From assembly GCA_022559985.1 (NCBI GenBank), contig JAFJTR010000005.1, positions 124,001-188,000 on the forward strand: 64,000 nucleotides of DNA, given 5' to 3'. The notes beneath the pieces were generated by a model, which ran no database searches, had not been told where the DNA came from, and saw only the letters and a list, made by a program, of their open reading frames with translations. The stretch comes from Parastagonospora avenae f. sp. tritici 18332-5 (lineage: Eukaryota; Ascomycota; Dothideomycetes; Pleosporales; Phaeosphaeriaceae). Shown one piece after another: positions 35,235 through 45,071 of this stretch. The stretch's first letter is position 1, and each line of letters begins with the position of its first letter. A program made the translations under genes and the position numbers.

Positions 35235-36776
35235 TCACAACTGCTCGCGCTCGTTGAAGCTCTCGACGCGGTCAGCGAAAGATCGCGTCAGACCGACAGA
35301 GGCCCAGAAGTCGTCGCTGACGTCTTCCCTCCGCGAAAGTCGTTCGAGCAGCGAGCGCGCCTCGCGCAGCTCCTGATCGAGCGCTGGCGAGTTGATCGGG
35401 ATGAGAGAATTCGGGACCTCGTCGTCGCTGGCCGGGAGAAGCGCGTCCACGGGGCCATCTATATCCACGGGACCGTCCACAGGCCGGTCGTGCCCACGTG
35501 GCGATCTGTATGGGCTACTCATGACGCCGCGAAGACTTCTGGGCTGCATGGAGTGCGATCCGTAGAACCCACGGACATAGGCGCTCGCATCGCGCGTGCG
35601 GTCCATGACTCTCCTGGAGTATCGCTCGGTGTCGCGCAGCGGAGGCTCGTCTGAGAAGTACGTAGGGCGGCTTCTGCGGCGACGTGTGATGGGGTTGTAG
35701 CGCTGCCTGATTGAATCCGCAGGCGGCGCTTCTTCTTCTGCCTCGGTGTCTGAGGCGGTGTCGTCGTCCGACGTGTCGCAGGCGCGCATGAATTGCTCGT
35801 TGTCTGGCTGTGAAGGTCGCCGCGACGGAACCGTGAGATGTGTGCGCGAAGATGACGCTGACAGGTTGGAACTACCAGCGCGCGAGCTGGGGTGCGAATT
35901 TGAAAACGAGGCTGAAGCGGCCGCAGATGCGAAAGATGACTCGGCCGTCGGTGCAATTGTGTCTGGAACGATGCCACCATAGAAAGTCTCCCATTGCGGC
36001 CCCTCGTCCTCGGGAGTGATGCTGCGCTCGCGGTCTCCCAGACCGTCCACGGTGGTAGCTGGACTCCAGGACTCGCGCAGAGAGCTGGCCGGCAGGGGCC
36101 CATCGGCAATATTGCGGCGACCCATCCTGCGTAGAGGCGGAAAGCTAACGGCGTTGTGGTTGGTATGTTCATGTTCGTCCTCATCATCCGCACTATTGCC
36201 TCTCCTGAGCGCAGACTGCTCGCTGGGGAAACTCCTTAAACGCTGCCGTTCAAGCTCTGCTCGTGCAGTGTTCATCCCTTCCGATATGATGCGCCGCATT
36301 TCTTGCCTGCTGAACTGTCGGGCCCCGGATTCAGCGTCGAGTGCTGCCGCCGCGGGCGCAAAGTTTGGTGTCAGGGCTGGAAGAGGACGTTCGTTCTGCT
36401 CACTTGCGCGTCTCTCATCCGCACGTGCTTCGCGGTCCAGGCTGTTCTGTAGACGGCGGAAAATGGCGTCTTCTGGCTGCAGACTGGGGGTATCTCTTGA
36501 GGAGTCGCGGTAAGCAGACCTCGAGACCTCAGGAACCGGTGGAGGGAGCAGGCGCGTGCGAGCATGCGAAGGGCGAGCGACTGGTAGTTCGTGACGCGGC
36601 GAAACACGTGCCGCTGAAATGAGGAAGTCGGTATCGAATGCGCTCTGCGATCTCGGCGATCTCGTGGGTCGCATGCGGCGGCGGATAGGCGAGCGCTGGC
36701 CCGTCACGTCGGCGCGCAAGACGTCTTTCTGCTTCGCATCCTCACGAGCAACGTTCCAGCCGATTGGGATGCCCAT
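35235..36776 (-). CDS. Disordered Arg/Ser/Asp-rich hypothetical protein with conserved-looking end blocks
   Basis: Single exon of 513 residues from the ATG at 36776. Most of the chain is low-complexity with strong Arg and acidic content. Three blocks look constrained: EDAIFRRLQNSLDREARADERR (helical), DEGPQWETFYGGIVPD in the middle, and the C-terminal DDFWASVGLTRSFADRVE. A small repeat of PVDGPVD/IDGPVDAL occurs near residue 435. No signal peptide, membrane helix or catalytic motif. Function unknown. The many + strand frames over it are shadows created by its high GC. Confidence 0.75.
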   Translation of the reverse strand: MGIPIGWNVAREDAKQKDVLRADVTGQRSPIRRRMRPTRSPRSQSAFDTDFLISAARVSPRHELPVARPSHARTRLLPPPVPEVSRSAYRDSSRDTPSLQPEDAIFRRLQNSLDREARADERRASEQNERPLPALTPNFAPAAAALDAESGARQFSRQEMRRIISEGMNTARAELERQRLRSFPSEQSALRRGNSADDEDEHEHTNHNAVSFPPLRRMGRRNIADGPLPASSLRESWSPATTVDGLGDRERSITPEDEGPQWETFYGGIVPDTIAPTAESSFASAAASASFSNSHPSSRAGSSNLSASSSRTHLTVPSRRPSQPDNEQFMRACDTSDDDTASDTEAEEEAPPADSIRQRYNPITRRRRSRPTYFSDEPPLRDTERYSRRVMDRTRDASAYVRGFYGSHSMQPRSLRGVMSSPYRSPRGHDRPVDGPVDIDGPVDALLPASDDEVPNSLIPINSPALDQELREARSLLERLSRREDVSDDFWASVGLTRSFADRVESFNEREQL

Positions 36777-37417
36777 TGCGCCGATGTTTGGTGTGGAGAC
36801 GGGACGAAAATGATGAAGTGGAGATGTGGTGATGATGCAGACGCGCCCTGACGAAGGTTCGTACGGAACGGGGGGAACGAGCTAAGCCCCGACGTGAGGC
36901 AACGGCGCTAAAGAGATTTGAGGCTGAACCTCCGGAATGAACGACCGTCGGATATGCTCGCGGATGCACCTGCCACAACGATGTTGATAGTGAATGATGA
37001 AGAAGGCAGTCGCGGCAAGTCTCGAGGCAGTGTGAGGTCTCCTCCGTTCGCTGTAGTCACCTTCAAGCACGCTCAACAAACAGATGAACACGGTCGGCAG
37101 GCGCGACTAGCGTAGTTGCCACTTCCGGCAAGGGCGATCACCTCGTGGCTTCCCATCCAGTGCCGCATTTGAGTCACCACCATCTGCAGGAACGAGTTTC
37201 AGACGTTAACACATGTCTGCCTAGGCCGCCGTCACAAGCATCTTTGACTTGTACAGCCTGTGACTCTGAGGAGCTTGCGAGAAGTGGCGCATGGGTGACT
37301 AAGAAAATTTTGAGTAAGCCGCGTATCAAAATCTTCGATTCGAGATAGACCACTTCAGCGACCCTCCGCTGGAGAGGTGCACATGAGACGAATGATCGTT
37401 TGAGGGGCACGAATACC
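36777..37417. other. Divergent promoter region
   Basis: 641 bp between the starts of the disordered gene (-) and the dihydrofolate synthase gene (+). No supported feature. Confidence 0.5.
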
Positions 37418-39318
37418 ATGATTCAGCCTGGCCTAGAGCGAATAAGCCTTTTGCTCAGAGATGTCGAGTTTCCTTGGAAAGCCATCCACGTCGCTGGCAC
37501 CAATGGCAAAGGATCAATCTGCCACTATGCGGCAAGTCTCCTGAAGCGAAGGACTGTCCGCACAGGTACCTTCAACTCACCACATCTGGTAGACAGGTAT
37601 GTGCACTGTCACGTGCGATCCATACCCTCCTAACCAATGCTAGATGGGACTGCATAAAGATCAATGGCGAGCCTGTCTCAAAATCTAGATTCACCACCAT
37701 CGAATCACAGTTCCTCACACGCAATGTGACCGAGGAAATAAATGCTTCTCCGTTTGAGATCCTCACGGCCACGGCGTTGGCCTGCTTCAACAAGGAAAAA
37801 GTTCAAATCGGCATTGTCGAAGTAGGCATGGGCGGCAGGTTGGACGCGACCAACATCATCAACAATCAATGCATCTCTGTCATCTCCAAGATCGGCAGAG
37901 ACCACGAAGCCTTTCTCGGATCCACTCTCGAGGAAATCGCCAAACACAAAGCTGGCATCCTCAGGCCGAACGTCCCATACATCGTCAACCCTGAAAACGA
38001 ATTCCACGTCCAACATGTCATTGACGAGTATGCCAAAGAGATCGGCGCAGGACCGCGTCTCTTCCCCGACTCACCAGCGTTGCGCAAAGGGCTCTATCTG
38101 AAACCAGAATGGAGATTCTTTGCTAAACCCAAGGCCGTATGGCAGCGCGACAATGCTGCGCTCGCCATTGTTGCCGTCAAACGAGCCATGAATGGCTTCG
38201 GCACAATCGACGACGATATGATCGCAAACGAACTCCTCAAACCCCGTACTGAAAAAACGATAGGGCGTCTAGAGTACACCAAAGTCGTGCCCGTCTTCGG
38301 AAGCGCGGGAATACCAGGACGACACATCCTCGTCGACGGCGCGCACAACGTCGATGCAGCCCACGCGCTTAACGAATGGGTCACTAGAAAAGAAAGAAAA
38401 GCAGGGGGCTATCACATGGATTCGTCCAAGTCGTATGGAAGGCCAGTAACATGGGTCATCGCCATGACCGCAGGCAGAGACGCAGAAGCCTTTCTCAAAA
38501 TCCTGCTCCGCCCTGGCGACAAAGTCGTTACCACGTCCTTCGGACCCGTCGACGGCATGCCCTGGGTCCAACCCATGGACCCCGAAGAAATCCTCAAAAT
38601 CGTCGAATCCATCCATCCAACCATCACCGCCCTCGCCATGCCCCCCGGCGCCAGCCCCCTCCGCGCCCTCTGCGCCGCAAAATACATGACGGAATCGTTC
38701 TTCGACGCCCCCATCGTGCTAACCGGCAGCCTATATCTGATCGGCGACCTGCACCGGTCCATGCGCCACCCCGACGTTAAAGGCGGAACTTTCAACTCCA
38801 ACACGTTCTGGACGCAATGGATCTGCCGAGACGAGCGCGCCATGATGCTTGAAATGCAGATCGAAGAGCGTGAGCGCGTCAAGCGCCTCATGACCCTGCG
38901 CGAAACCAATATCCCTACCTCAGGCGACGAGATGCCGATGCAGAAGCGCGAGAACATGGTCGCCGCTGTCGAGCAGCTCGAGAGGGAAATCGATCTTATC
39001 CAGATCGAGCAGCAGCAGGTAGCTGGCAGGACGCTCAAGACTCCGCCGCCGAGCGCGGATGTCTCATGGAAGCTCACCGAGACCAAGTCTACGCCGCCGG
39101 AGATCCCCAAGAGCCCGAGGAAGACGATTGAGGAGAGGCAGATCGCGCTGGCTTCAAGTGAGGTCCCGTTGAGATTTCAGGAGGTCTCATCTGGGCTGGA
39201 CAGGTTCAAGCTGGGTGAGGACAGGCAGAGCAGGATGCGTCAGAGAAAGGCTGGCCGGTCCAGCTCCGCGCCGGTGTGGAATAGGCAGAAGCCAGGCCAC
39301 CGCGGGAAAACAGGGTGA
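37418..39318 (+). CDS. FOL3: Dihydrofolate synthase / folylpolyglutamate synthase family (Fol3-like) with a long C-terminal extension
   Basis: Two exons, 37418-37596 and 37644-39318, give 617 residues. The core (about 1-430) is a Mur-ligase-type enzyme joining dihydropteroate and glutamate with ATP in folate synthesis. It shows the P-loop AGTNGKGS (about 26-33), SPHLVDRWDCI, the EVGMGGRLDATN block, the GRDHEAFLG-type histidine loop, the KAGI lysine region (KHKAGILRP), and ILVDGAHN. The expected end, GSLYLIGD, occurs near 422. Some 185 further residues follow, starting FNSNTFWTQWICRDERAMM, with heptad-like coiled coil (IEERERVKRLM; VEQLEREIDLIQIEQQQ) and a basic low-complexity tail. No frame break separates the two parts. 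The ATG choice gives MIQPGLERI, a usual family start. Confidence 0.92.
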
Positions 39319-39750
39319 TGAGGTCAAGAACGACGAAGCGGAATAAATTGAGGGGGTCGAAAGAGAGGAACATTATTTGGGCGATCACGTTGGACGGCTG
39401 GAGTTCAAGAATAGAGAGATGTCAAAATAGTAAGTTGTGGGCATTCATGCAGTAGGTCCGCGTCATGTACGGGCATATCCATTGTAAGATACTTGAGGGC
39501 TTTGTACATAGTAATATTTCACGACGTAATTCAACATTCAACATTCAACATTCAACACTCAACACTCAAGTCAAGGCACAAGATTGAGAAGAAAAAAATG
39601 GCGGGCATGAACTGTCATTCAGGTATCATTTCACACAAGCCTTTCACTCTCTAGAAAAGTAGTAGTAGCTACTCAGCGACCCGCCGGAACGCCATGCTTT
39701 TTGATATTGCATCCCAATTCCCGTTTCATTTCGTCTCGAACTAGCATCCT
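39319..39750. other. Convergent intergenic region with a 7-bp tandem repeat
   Basis: Lies between the FOL3 stop and the RPL31 stop. It carries the TTCAACA repeat noted separately. Confidence 0.6.
39530..39569. repeat. TTCAACA tandem repeat
   Basis: Four perfect TTCAACA units followed by CTCAACA and a partial CTCAA, located in the shared 3' region of FOL3 and RPL31. Confidence 0.9.
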
Positions 39751-40409
39751 CTACGCGTCCTCGACAACCTGGGTGTGCAGACCCTTGGGGTCCTTGACGT
39801 TGACGGCCTGGACGTACGAGTAAAGCTTCTCCTTGGCGCCCTCCTCGTCGTTACGCTTACGGCTGATGCGGACACGGAGGCGGAAAGGAACGCCCTTGAT
39901 GCCGGATTCCCAGACCTTCTTGTTCAACTGGGGGTCGAGGCGGACATCCTTAGTGCCCTGGGCAACGTTAGCATGCCGCTATACAAAATAATCGCAATGG
40001 TCGCAACAACACCAGAGTGCCGCGCAACAACTATCCACATACCATAGCCTTCTCAGCAAATCCGCGGATCTCCTTGATCGCCCTGGGAGCCCTCTTCTTG
40101 AAAGAGACACCGTGGACCTGTTGACCCCATGTATTAGCCTTATGTTCTTCTTCAGTCTTCCGCCCGATACCCGCAGGGAGTCGAAGACGGACATCCAAGA
40201 GACGATCAGTAGCATGTCCTGCTACCATTCAGATCGTCCTGCTTGAATGTCCGTCCCTAACTGTGCAAGCCATCGTTGGACTTCACCAAACTGAATCAAC
40301 ATACTCGCTTGTGTAGGTGGATGGTGTATTCGCGGGCGACGACATCGGCGATGGCGCTGCGGCCGGTCTTGCCGGCGGTCTTCTTGCCAGTCTTTGCTGA
40401 AGGGGCCAT
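39751..40409 (-). CDS. RPL31: 60S ribosomal protein eL31
   Basis: Three exons: 40409-40305, 40117-40043 and 39957-39751 (128 residues). The protein is a large-subunit component near the peptide exit tunnel. Recognised from SAIADVVAREYTIHLHKRVHGVSFKKRAPRA-type sequence (read in two exons), EIRGFAEKAMGTKDVRLDP, LNKKVWESGIKGVPFRLRVR and the usual C-terminus. Intron 1 is 187 nt, long for this window, as is common in ribosomal protein genes. A CAG acceptor four bases before the ATG points to an extra 5' UTR intron. Confidence 0.97.
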
Positions 40410-40412
40410 TTT

Positions 40413-40524
40413 CTGCGGGTTGCTTAGCTGTTGTTCGAACTTTGAGTTGGGATGCGCGCGCAAAGTATGGGATCGTAAAAGTGCAATGTAATTACTACTC
40501 CAAACGAAAAGCAACTGTACGTAC
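40413..40524 (-). promoter_or_regulatory. Probable 5' UTR intron of RPL31
   Basis: On the minus strand a GTACGT donor-like hexamer (from 40524) and an AGCTAAGC branch-like motif precede CCCGCAG (AG at 40414-40413), directly before AAATGG. The short distance of the acceptor to the ATG is typical of leader introns in fungal ribosomal protein genes. The donor choice is uncertain. Confidence 0.45.
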
Positions 40525-40829
40525 TGACAGAGTTCTTCGCTGTGGGTTAGTTGACGATGAGGTTCGAGGTGGCTTGGAGATCGAAGTTCAAAGTTCACCC
40601 AAGCACGACGATTTTCGTGTGCTGTGGGTCGGCGCTAGTAAGCGACCCGACGCACGTGACAGAATCTCACGAACGCAACACCATCAAGACTTTCTTGGGT
40701 TGGGTATCATTTCGTTTATAATAATACTATAGTACTTCTCATCATGCCAGGCTTTTAGGTTATCGTAGAGGTAGCCACCAATCAAAATTCCCAACGCCTT
40801 TTGACCATGCTTGAACGCCTTTTATGATG

Positions 40830-43233
40830 CTAGCGATGCCCAGGTAAATCGAAACCTTTTCCGTCTACCTCGCCTTCATCATCATCGTCATCTTCTTCGT
40901 ACTCCTCGTGTTCACTCTCGTCAGTGCTACTATCGTCATCCTCCTCGTTCGCAGTCAGGTTGCGCTCCAGTCGTGCGCCATCCTCGCCCCAAAACTGTAG
41001 TCCATCCGGATCGTGGTCGTCTGTGAGGTCCAGCGCGGGCACGTCTTCCAGCCCGGGATTGAGATCATCTCTGAAGCGCGCGAGCGATTGTGTGAACCTC
41101 TCAATCACGTACTGCGGAAGGGACGGCTCCTTGACGACAGTACCATCCGTAGCCGTCGTCTCGCGACGATCATCGTCTCCGAGGTCTATGACAGGAACAT
41201 CATCCACATGTATATCCCCTGACGGATTGAGATAGTCGTACATGGACTTGCGCACACGCTCCAGAACTTCTTGTGCTGCTTCTGGCATCTGGGGCATCTG
41301 TGGGAACTGGGGTATTTGTGGAAATTGTGGCATCTGGGGGAATCTAGCCATCTGAGGAAACTGCGGTAGAGATGGAAATTGAGGCATCTGCGGCATTTGA
41401 GGCATGCGCGGTCTGCCTGGAAAATTGGGCAACTGGAATGGGAACGTGGGTAGCTGAGCAGGAAGCCATGTTTCCTCAGGCACGTCCGGCTGGAAGTAGT
41501 ATCGAGGTGAACGGAGCGGTTGCGAGGTTGGAGAGCTCACACTGACAGGTGATCTCGAGCCAGCATTTGCGTCTGCTTCGAGCATTGCGTTCGCGGTGTC
41601 CTCGCTATCAGCATCATTCACGATGCGCAGTTCGTTGGTGTTGTAAGAGTGACATGTCCCACACTGGTTCCCAAGCCAGTGGTACCTGACCGAAGACTTC
41701 GCCGAACAGTCATTACACTGGATAATGGCGCGGGTGTTTGCAAATTGTTCAGGCATCGGCTGGCTCTCGATAGCGTGGGTCAACTTCTGCCACTGCAAAG
41801 CCATGCTAACAGCGCTCTTTTGGCAAATAGGACATTTGTACGCGGTCTCCATGTAGAGGTTATAGCATTCTTTATGCAAATAGTGACCACATGGCATGGA
41901 GACGACGGCGGCAGAGGACGTAAAGAGGTATTCACTGCAGATGGGGCAGTCGTTGTCGATGGCGTCTGCCAGACACTTGTGCTTTCCGTGATGCTGCATG
42001 CCAATGCACACATTGCAGTCCTACCATGTATTAGCTCACGAATTCTATACCTTTGGTGATCCTTACCTTGCAGTGGTAGAAGTCCTTACCCAGACCTGCG
42101 CCTCTCCTGCAGATGCCGCAGTCTGGGCAGTGGTAGATGCTCTTCTTGCTGTTGTTGTCCCAAAGCTTGCATATATCGCAGTAGTAGCATGCAGCTGGTG
42201 TCTGGCAATTGACACAGTGATCTCCCGCCTTTTGAGGCGTTCCACAGCCCATGCAGAGCATGTGCTGGGTCAACTTCCTGTTCAAGTTGTGGTTTTCTAC
42301 TGCATCGTGACAGTGCCGGCAGGTGTACCAGTGCAGGCAGTCGAAACATTGCACTTTTACATTCCGCTTGTAGTGCTGGCACCCAAGAGAGGGCGGATCT
42401 CCCGCAGCATCGTCCTCCTCCTCTTCGCCATTCTCCGCGACTGCGTGTTGTCGCGGTGGGCGGTATGTAGGGTTGGTGTCGCCCGGTCGCAGACTGTACG
42501 GGTTCTCGGGGTCGATGTCGGATGCAGCCGATATCAGCGAGGAGGCTTGCGCGTCTGAGAAGACAGAGTGGCTGGAGTTGGGCGTAAAGGGACGGTCGTG
42601 GGAGATGAAGCTGCTCGGTGACGTAGGACGCATGTGATTGTAGCGCTCTGTCATGAGGCTATGGACCATGCGCGCACGCTCCTGCTCTGTGATTTTCAGG
42701 TCTCTGATCTGGTGTATGCGCTCTCGGAGGTGTGCCATGCCATCGTCGGCTGGCAGCGACTCGGAGACTGCGGTGGCATTTCGTTGGAGGATGGTAGGCC
42801 TGTTGCTTAGCCCTGATGGTGTTGCTGGCGCGCTCGAGAGTGCAGGCTCGAGGCTCAGCTGACGAAGCTCATCGTCTAGAATTCGAGACGATTCCTGCGG
42901 CATGCTGGTGTCATGTGAAATAGGAATGTTTGCTGCGAGTGTCGTGTTGCATGTGGTCAGGCCATTGTCGTCTTCCTCCTCCACAGCATCCTGCGCAGGC
43001 CGGGAAAAGGACGAATAACGTCGAAATCGCTCGATCAGGGAAGCGGGTCTATTCTCGGCGGTGGAGACCCCAGTCGCGTCGCGCGTTGCGGTCGAAATTG
43101 AGTCTGGTGGAGAGTTGGGGGGACTGTCACATGCAAGCTGGGGAGCCCAAGGGGTGCCGTCATCGTTGCTCGCTTCGCCAGACGGAACAACTCCAGAACT
43201 TGAGAACCGACGAGTAATGAATGAGGACAACAT
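40830..43233 (-). CDS. CHY/CTCHY zinc-finger plus RING ubiquitin ligase (RCHY1/Pirh2-like)
   Basis: Two exons, 43233-42067 and 42020-40830, give 785 residues. The order is a disordered Ser/Pro-rich N-terminus (1-~280), then the CHY zinc finger (CQHYKRNVKVQCFDCLHWY) and CTCHY finger (CYYCDICKLWDNN...CPDCGICRRG) up to ~389. A RING-H2 follows (CPIC...MPCGHYLHKEC...CPIC, about 414-456), then a zinc-ribbon (CNDCSAKSSVRYHWLGNQCGTC). The tail carries an unusual run of MPQF-type repeats and ends in acidic stretches (EEYEEDDDDDEGEVDG). RCHY1-class proteins are E3 ligases. The intron lies between CTCHY and RING and the zinc ligands read through without loss. The frame can be read from a GTG at 43239, but the ATG at 43233 is the sensible start. 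Substrates unknown. Confidence 0.93.
41280..41412 (-). repeat. Coding repeat of (F/M)PQ units
   Basis: Imperfect 9- to 12-bp units encode about thirteen FPQ/MPQ triplets (PQMPQFPQIPQFPQ-like) in the tail of the CHY/RING protein. In-frame and uninterrupted. Confidence 0.85.
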
Positions 43234-43673
43234 GCTCACGATTGTAGCATGGCGTGTGCCGGAATAGGATACTGATAGGTGAGAGAGCCTTCAATTCTGA
43301 AACCAGAGGGTCACCAGAGCTGGCTGCTTGTGCCTGGCAATTGCGTGGTAGCGAGCGTGCATGTGAGCAAACTAAGTCACTACTTAGCCACACCGAGGTT
43401 GCCACGAGACCTGAAGCCTGTACAAAGTGGCGATTGCGGATCAATGTGAATATGCTCGCGTTGCTTCAGGTTGTGCTTGCGATGCTCTTCACCGTGCGCC
43501 TTCTTTCGCAAGCATCGCCAAACAGAGCAGAGCACCATCGCCCGAATAGCACAACAAGACCAGCAACTGATGGCAGCCTAACACGACGAAGAGACTGGAC
43601 ATCATTCTTCTCGCCAGAGACTAGGCATTTGATAGTACCATGGTACCTTCTAAAGATCATCATAAAGCCATGC

Positions 43674-43708
43674 GACACGTTTGACACGTTCGACACGTTC
43701 GACACGTT
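43674..43708. repeat. GACACGTTN 9-bp tandem repeat
   Basis: Four consecutive copies of GACACGTT plus one variable base, about 440 bp upstream of the CHY/RING gene start. Confidence 0.9.
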
Positions 43709-44647
43709 AGATTCCGGGGTAAACAGCATGTCGTTGCACCGGTCCGCGGTAGTCATATCGGCTACACGACGCGCCAACTTGTCGGAACAGCCTCCTACCC
43801 TCCAGCTGGGCCCTCCTTAAATTTTACTCGGGCCCGAGTAGTCCCTGATATGGGAATCCGACACGATTCGCCTGGAACCCTTCACGTCAGAGGCGTTCCG
43901 ACACAAACGCGACGTCGGTCGGCGCCTCGCATGTTGACAGCCGTCACTCGCACTGTGTTCACCCGCGTTTCATTCCAAGCCCCCAAACCTACCCAAAAGA
44001 GCAGGTCCACGTCAATAGTGTGGATTGCAGCATTGCAAAATCCGGTCGCGGTCTCAAAATATCATTTCCTCGATCCATGGTTCACGAGTCGCACGATGAT
44101 GCAAGTGTGGGTTGGACCGGTGGACCCCCTGTGGCTTTTTTGGCGGCGAAAGGGTCTGGTACAAGCTCTTGTTCTCACCGCCATATCAGCTAGCTCCCGC
44201 TGCGAACTGCCTGATGTGGCAGGTTTGGCTGACAGGTGTCGAACGTAGCTGGAATTCTGTGGATGAGGAAGAGACGAGTGATGGGAATGACATATGGTGT
44301 GAAAGTCCTGACTCTTGGCTCCCGCAGCAGCACCATGGTTCAGAAAGACACGATGGAGTGATATGACATGTCGCATACATGTCGCATGGTGGCGATACAT
44401 TTAGTCCCTGGCGGACTGGTAGGTTTGATTGGGATCAGTGACGAGCGGTGAAATCTCATTTCTCGTGGGTGCGCTTGTGTTTGGCTTCCGCTGAGGATTA
44501 CTCAATCCAGTATGCTCTAAGGTGAAGTGTCGAACGCAGCTGAAATTCTACGGTTGAGAAGAATGACCAGCTGGAAATTGACGAGCCTTGTGGTGGCAAC
44601 ACCCCTTGGCTTCCGCTGTCGTGCCGTATGTAGTCTCCTTTCTCTTT

Positions 44648-45055
44648 CCTATAATAGCAATTTTCGAGCTCAGTGTTGATAGCAGTGAGCATTCCATGGT
44701 TCGGAGAGAGACAGCACTGACGCACGAGGTAAGCCTCTGACATCTCAATCTAAATGACAGTTCACCCTGGCTTGCCACCATCCTTTCTATTCATTTCCTA
44801 TTGCAGCAACTTTTGCACGCAGTGTGGATTGCAGTCACCGTTCCATGGTACACAGAGAGACAGCACTGGCACAGCGACCGAGCTGCAATCCACTCTGACA
44901 TTCGTACTAAGATACGCTTCGTCCTGACTTGCCACCATCCTTCCGCCATTTCCTATAACAGCAACTTTCGCTCCCACTGTCGATGGCAGTCACCGTTCCA
45001 TGGTTCAAGAGAGACATCACTGGCACATCAAGCGCGCTACAATCCACTCTAACAT
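44648..45055. repeat. Degenerate ~150-bp tandem repeat, three copies
   Basis: Units begin with CCTAT(A/T) followed by a CAGCAACTTT-like box at about 44648, 44797 and 44952 (spacing 149 and 155). Each then has a GTGT-GAT-GCAGT box, TTCCATGGT, and AGAGAGACA-CACTG. The last two also share GCAATCCACTCTGACATTCG-like ends. Copies are diverged but co-linear. Related words (TCGAACG-AGCTG-AATTCT) at 44237 and 44528 suggest older copies further left. Confidence 0.75.
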
Positions 45056-45071
45056 TCGTCTAGGCTAGACT

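Larger units (their letters stand above)
43234..45071. other. Gene-poor region with two repeat systems
   Basis: Contains the promoter of the CHY/RING gene, with a 9-bp repeat, and the 3' flank of AFG1, with decayed ~150-bp repeats. No reading frame is gene-like. Confidence 0.6.
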
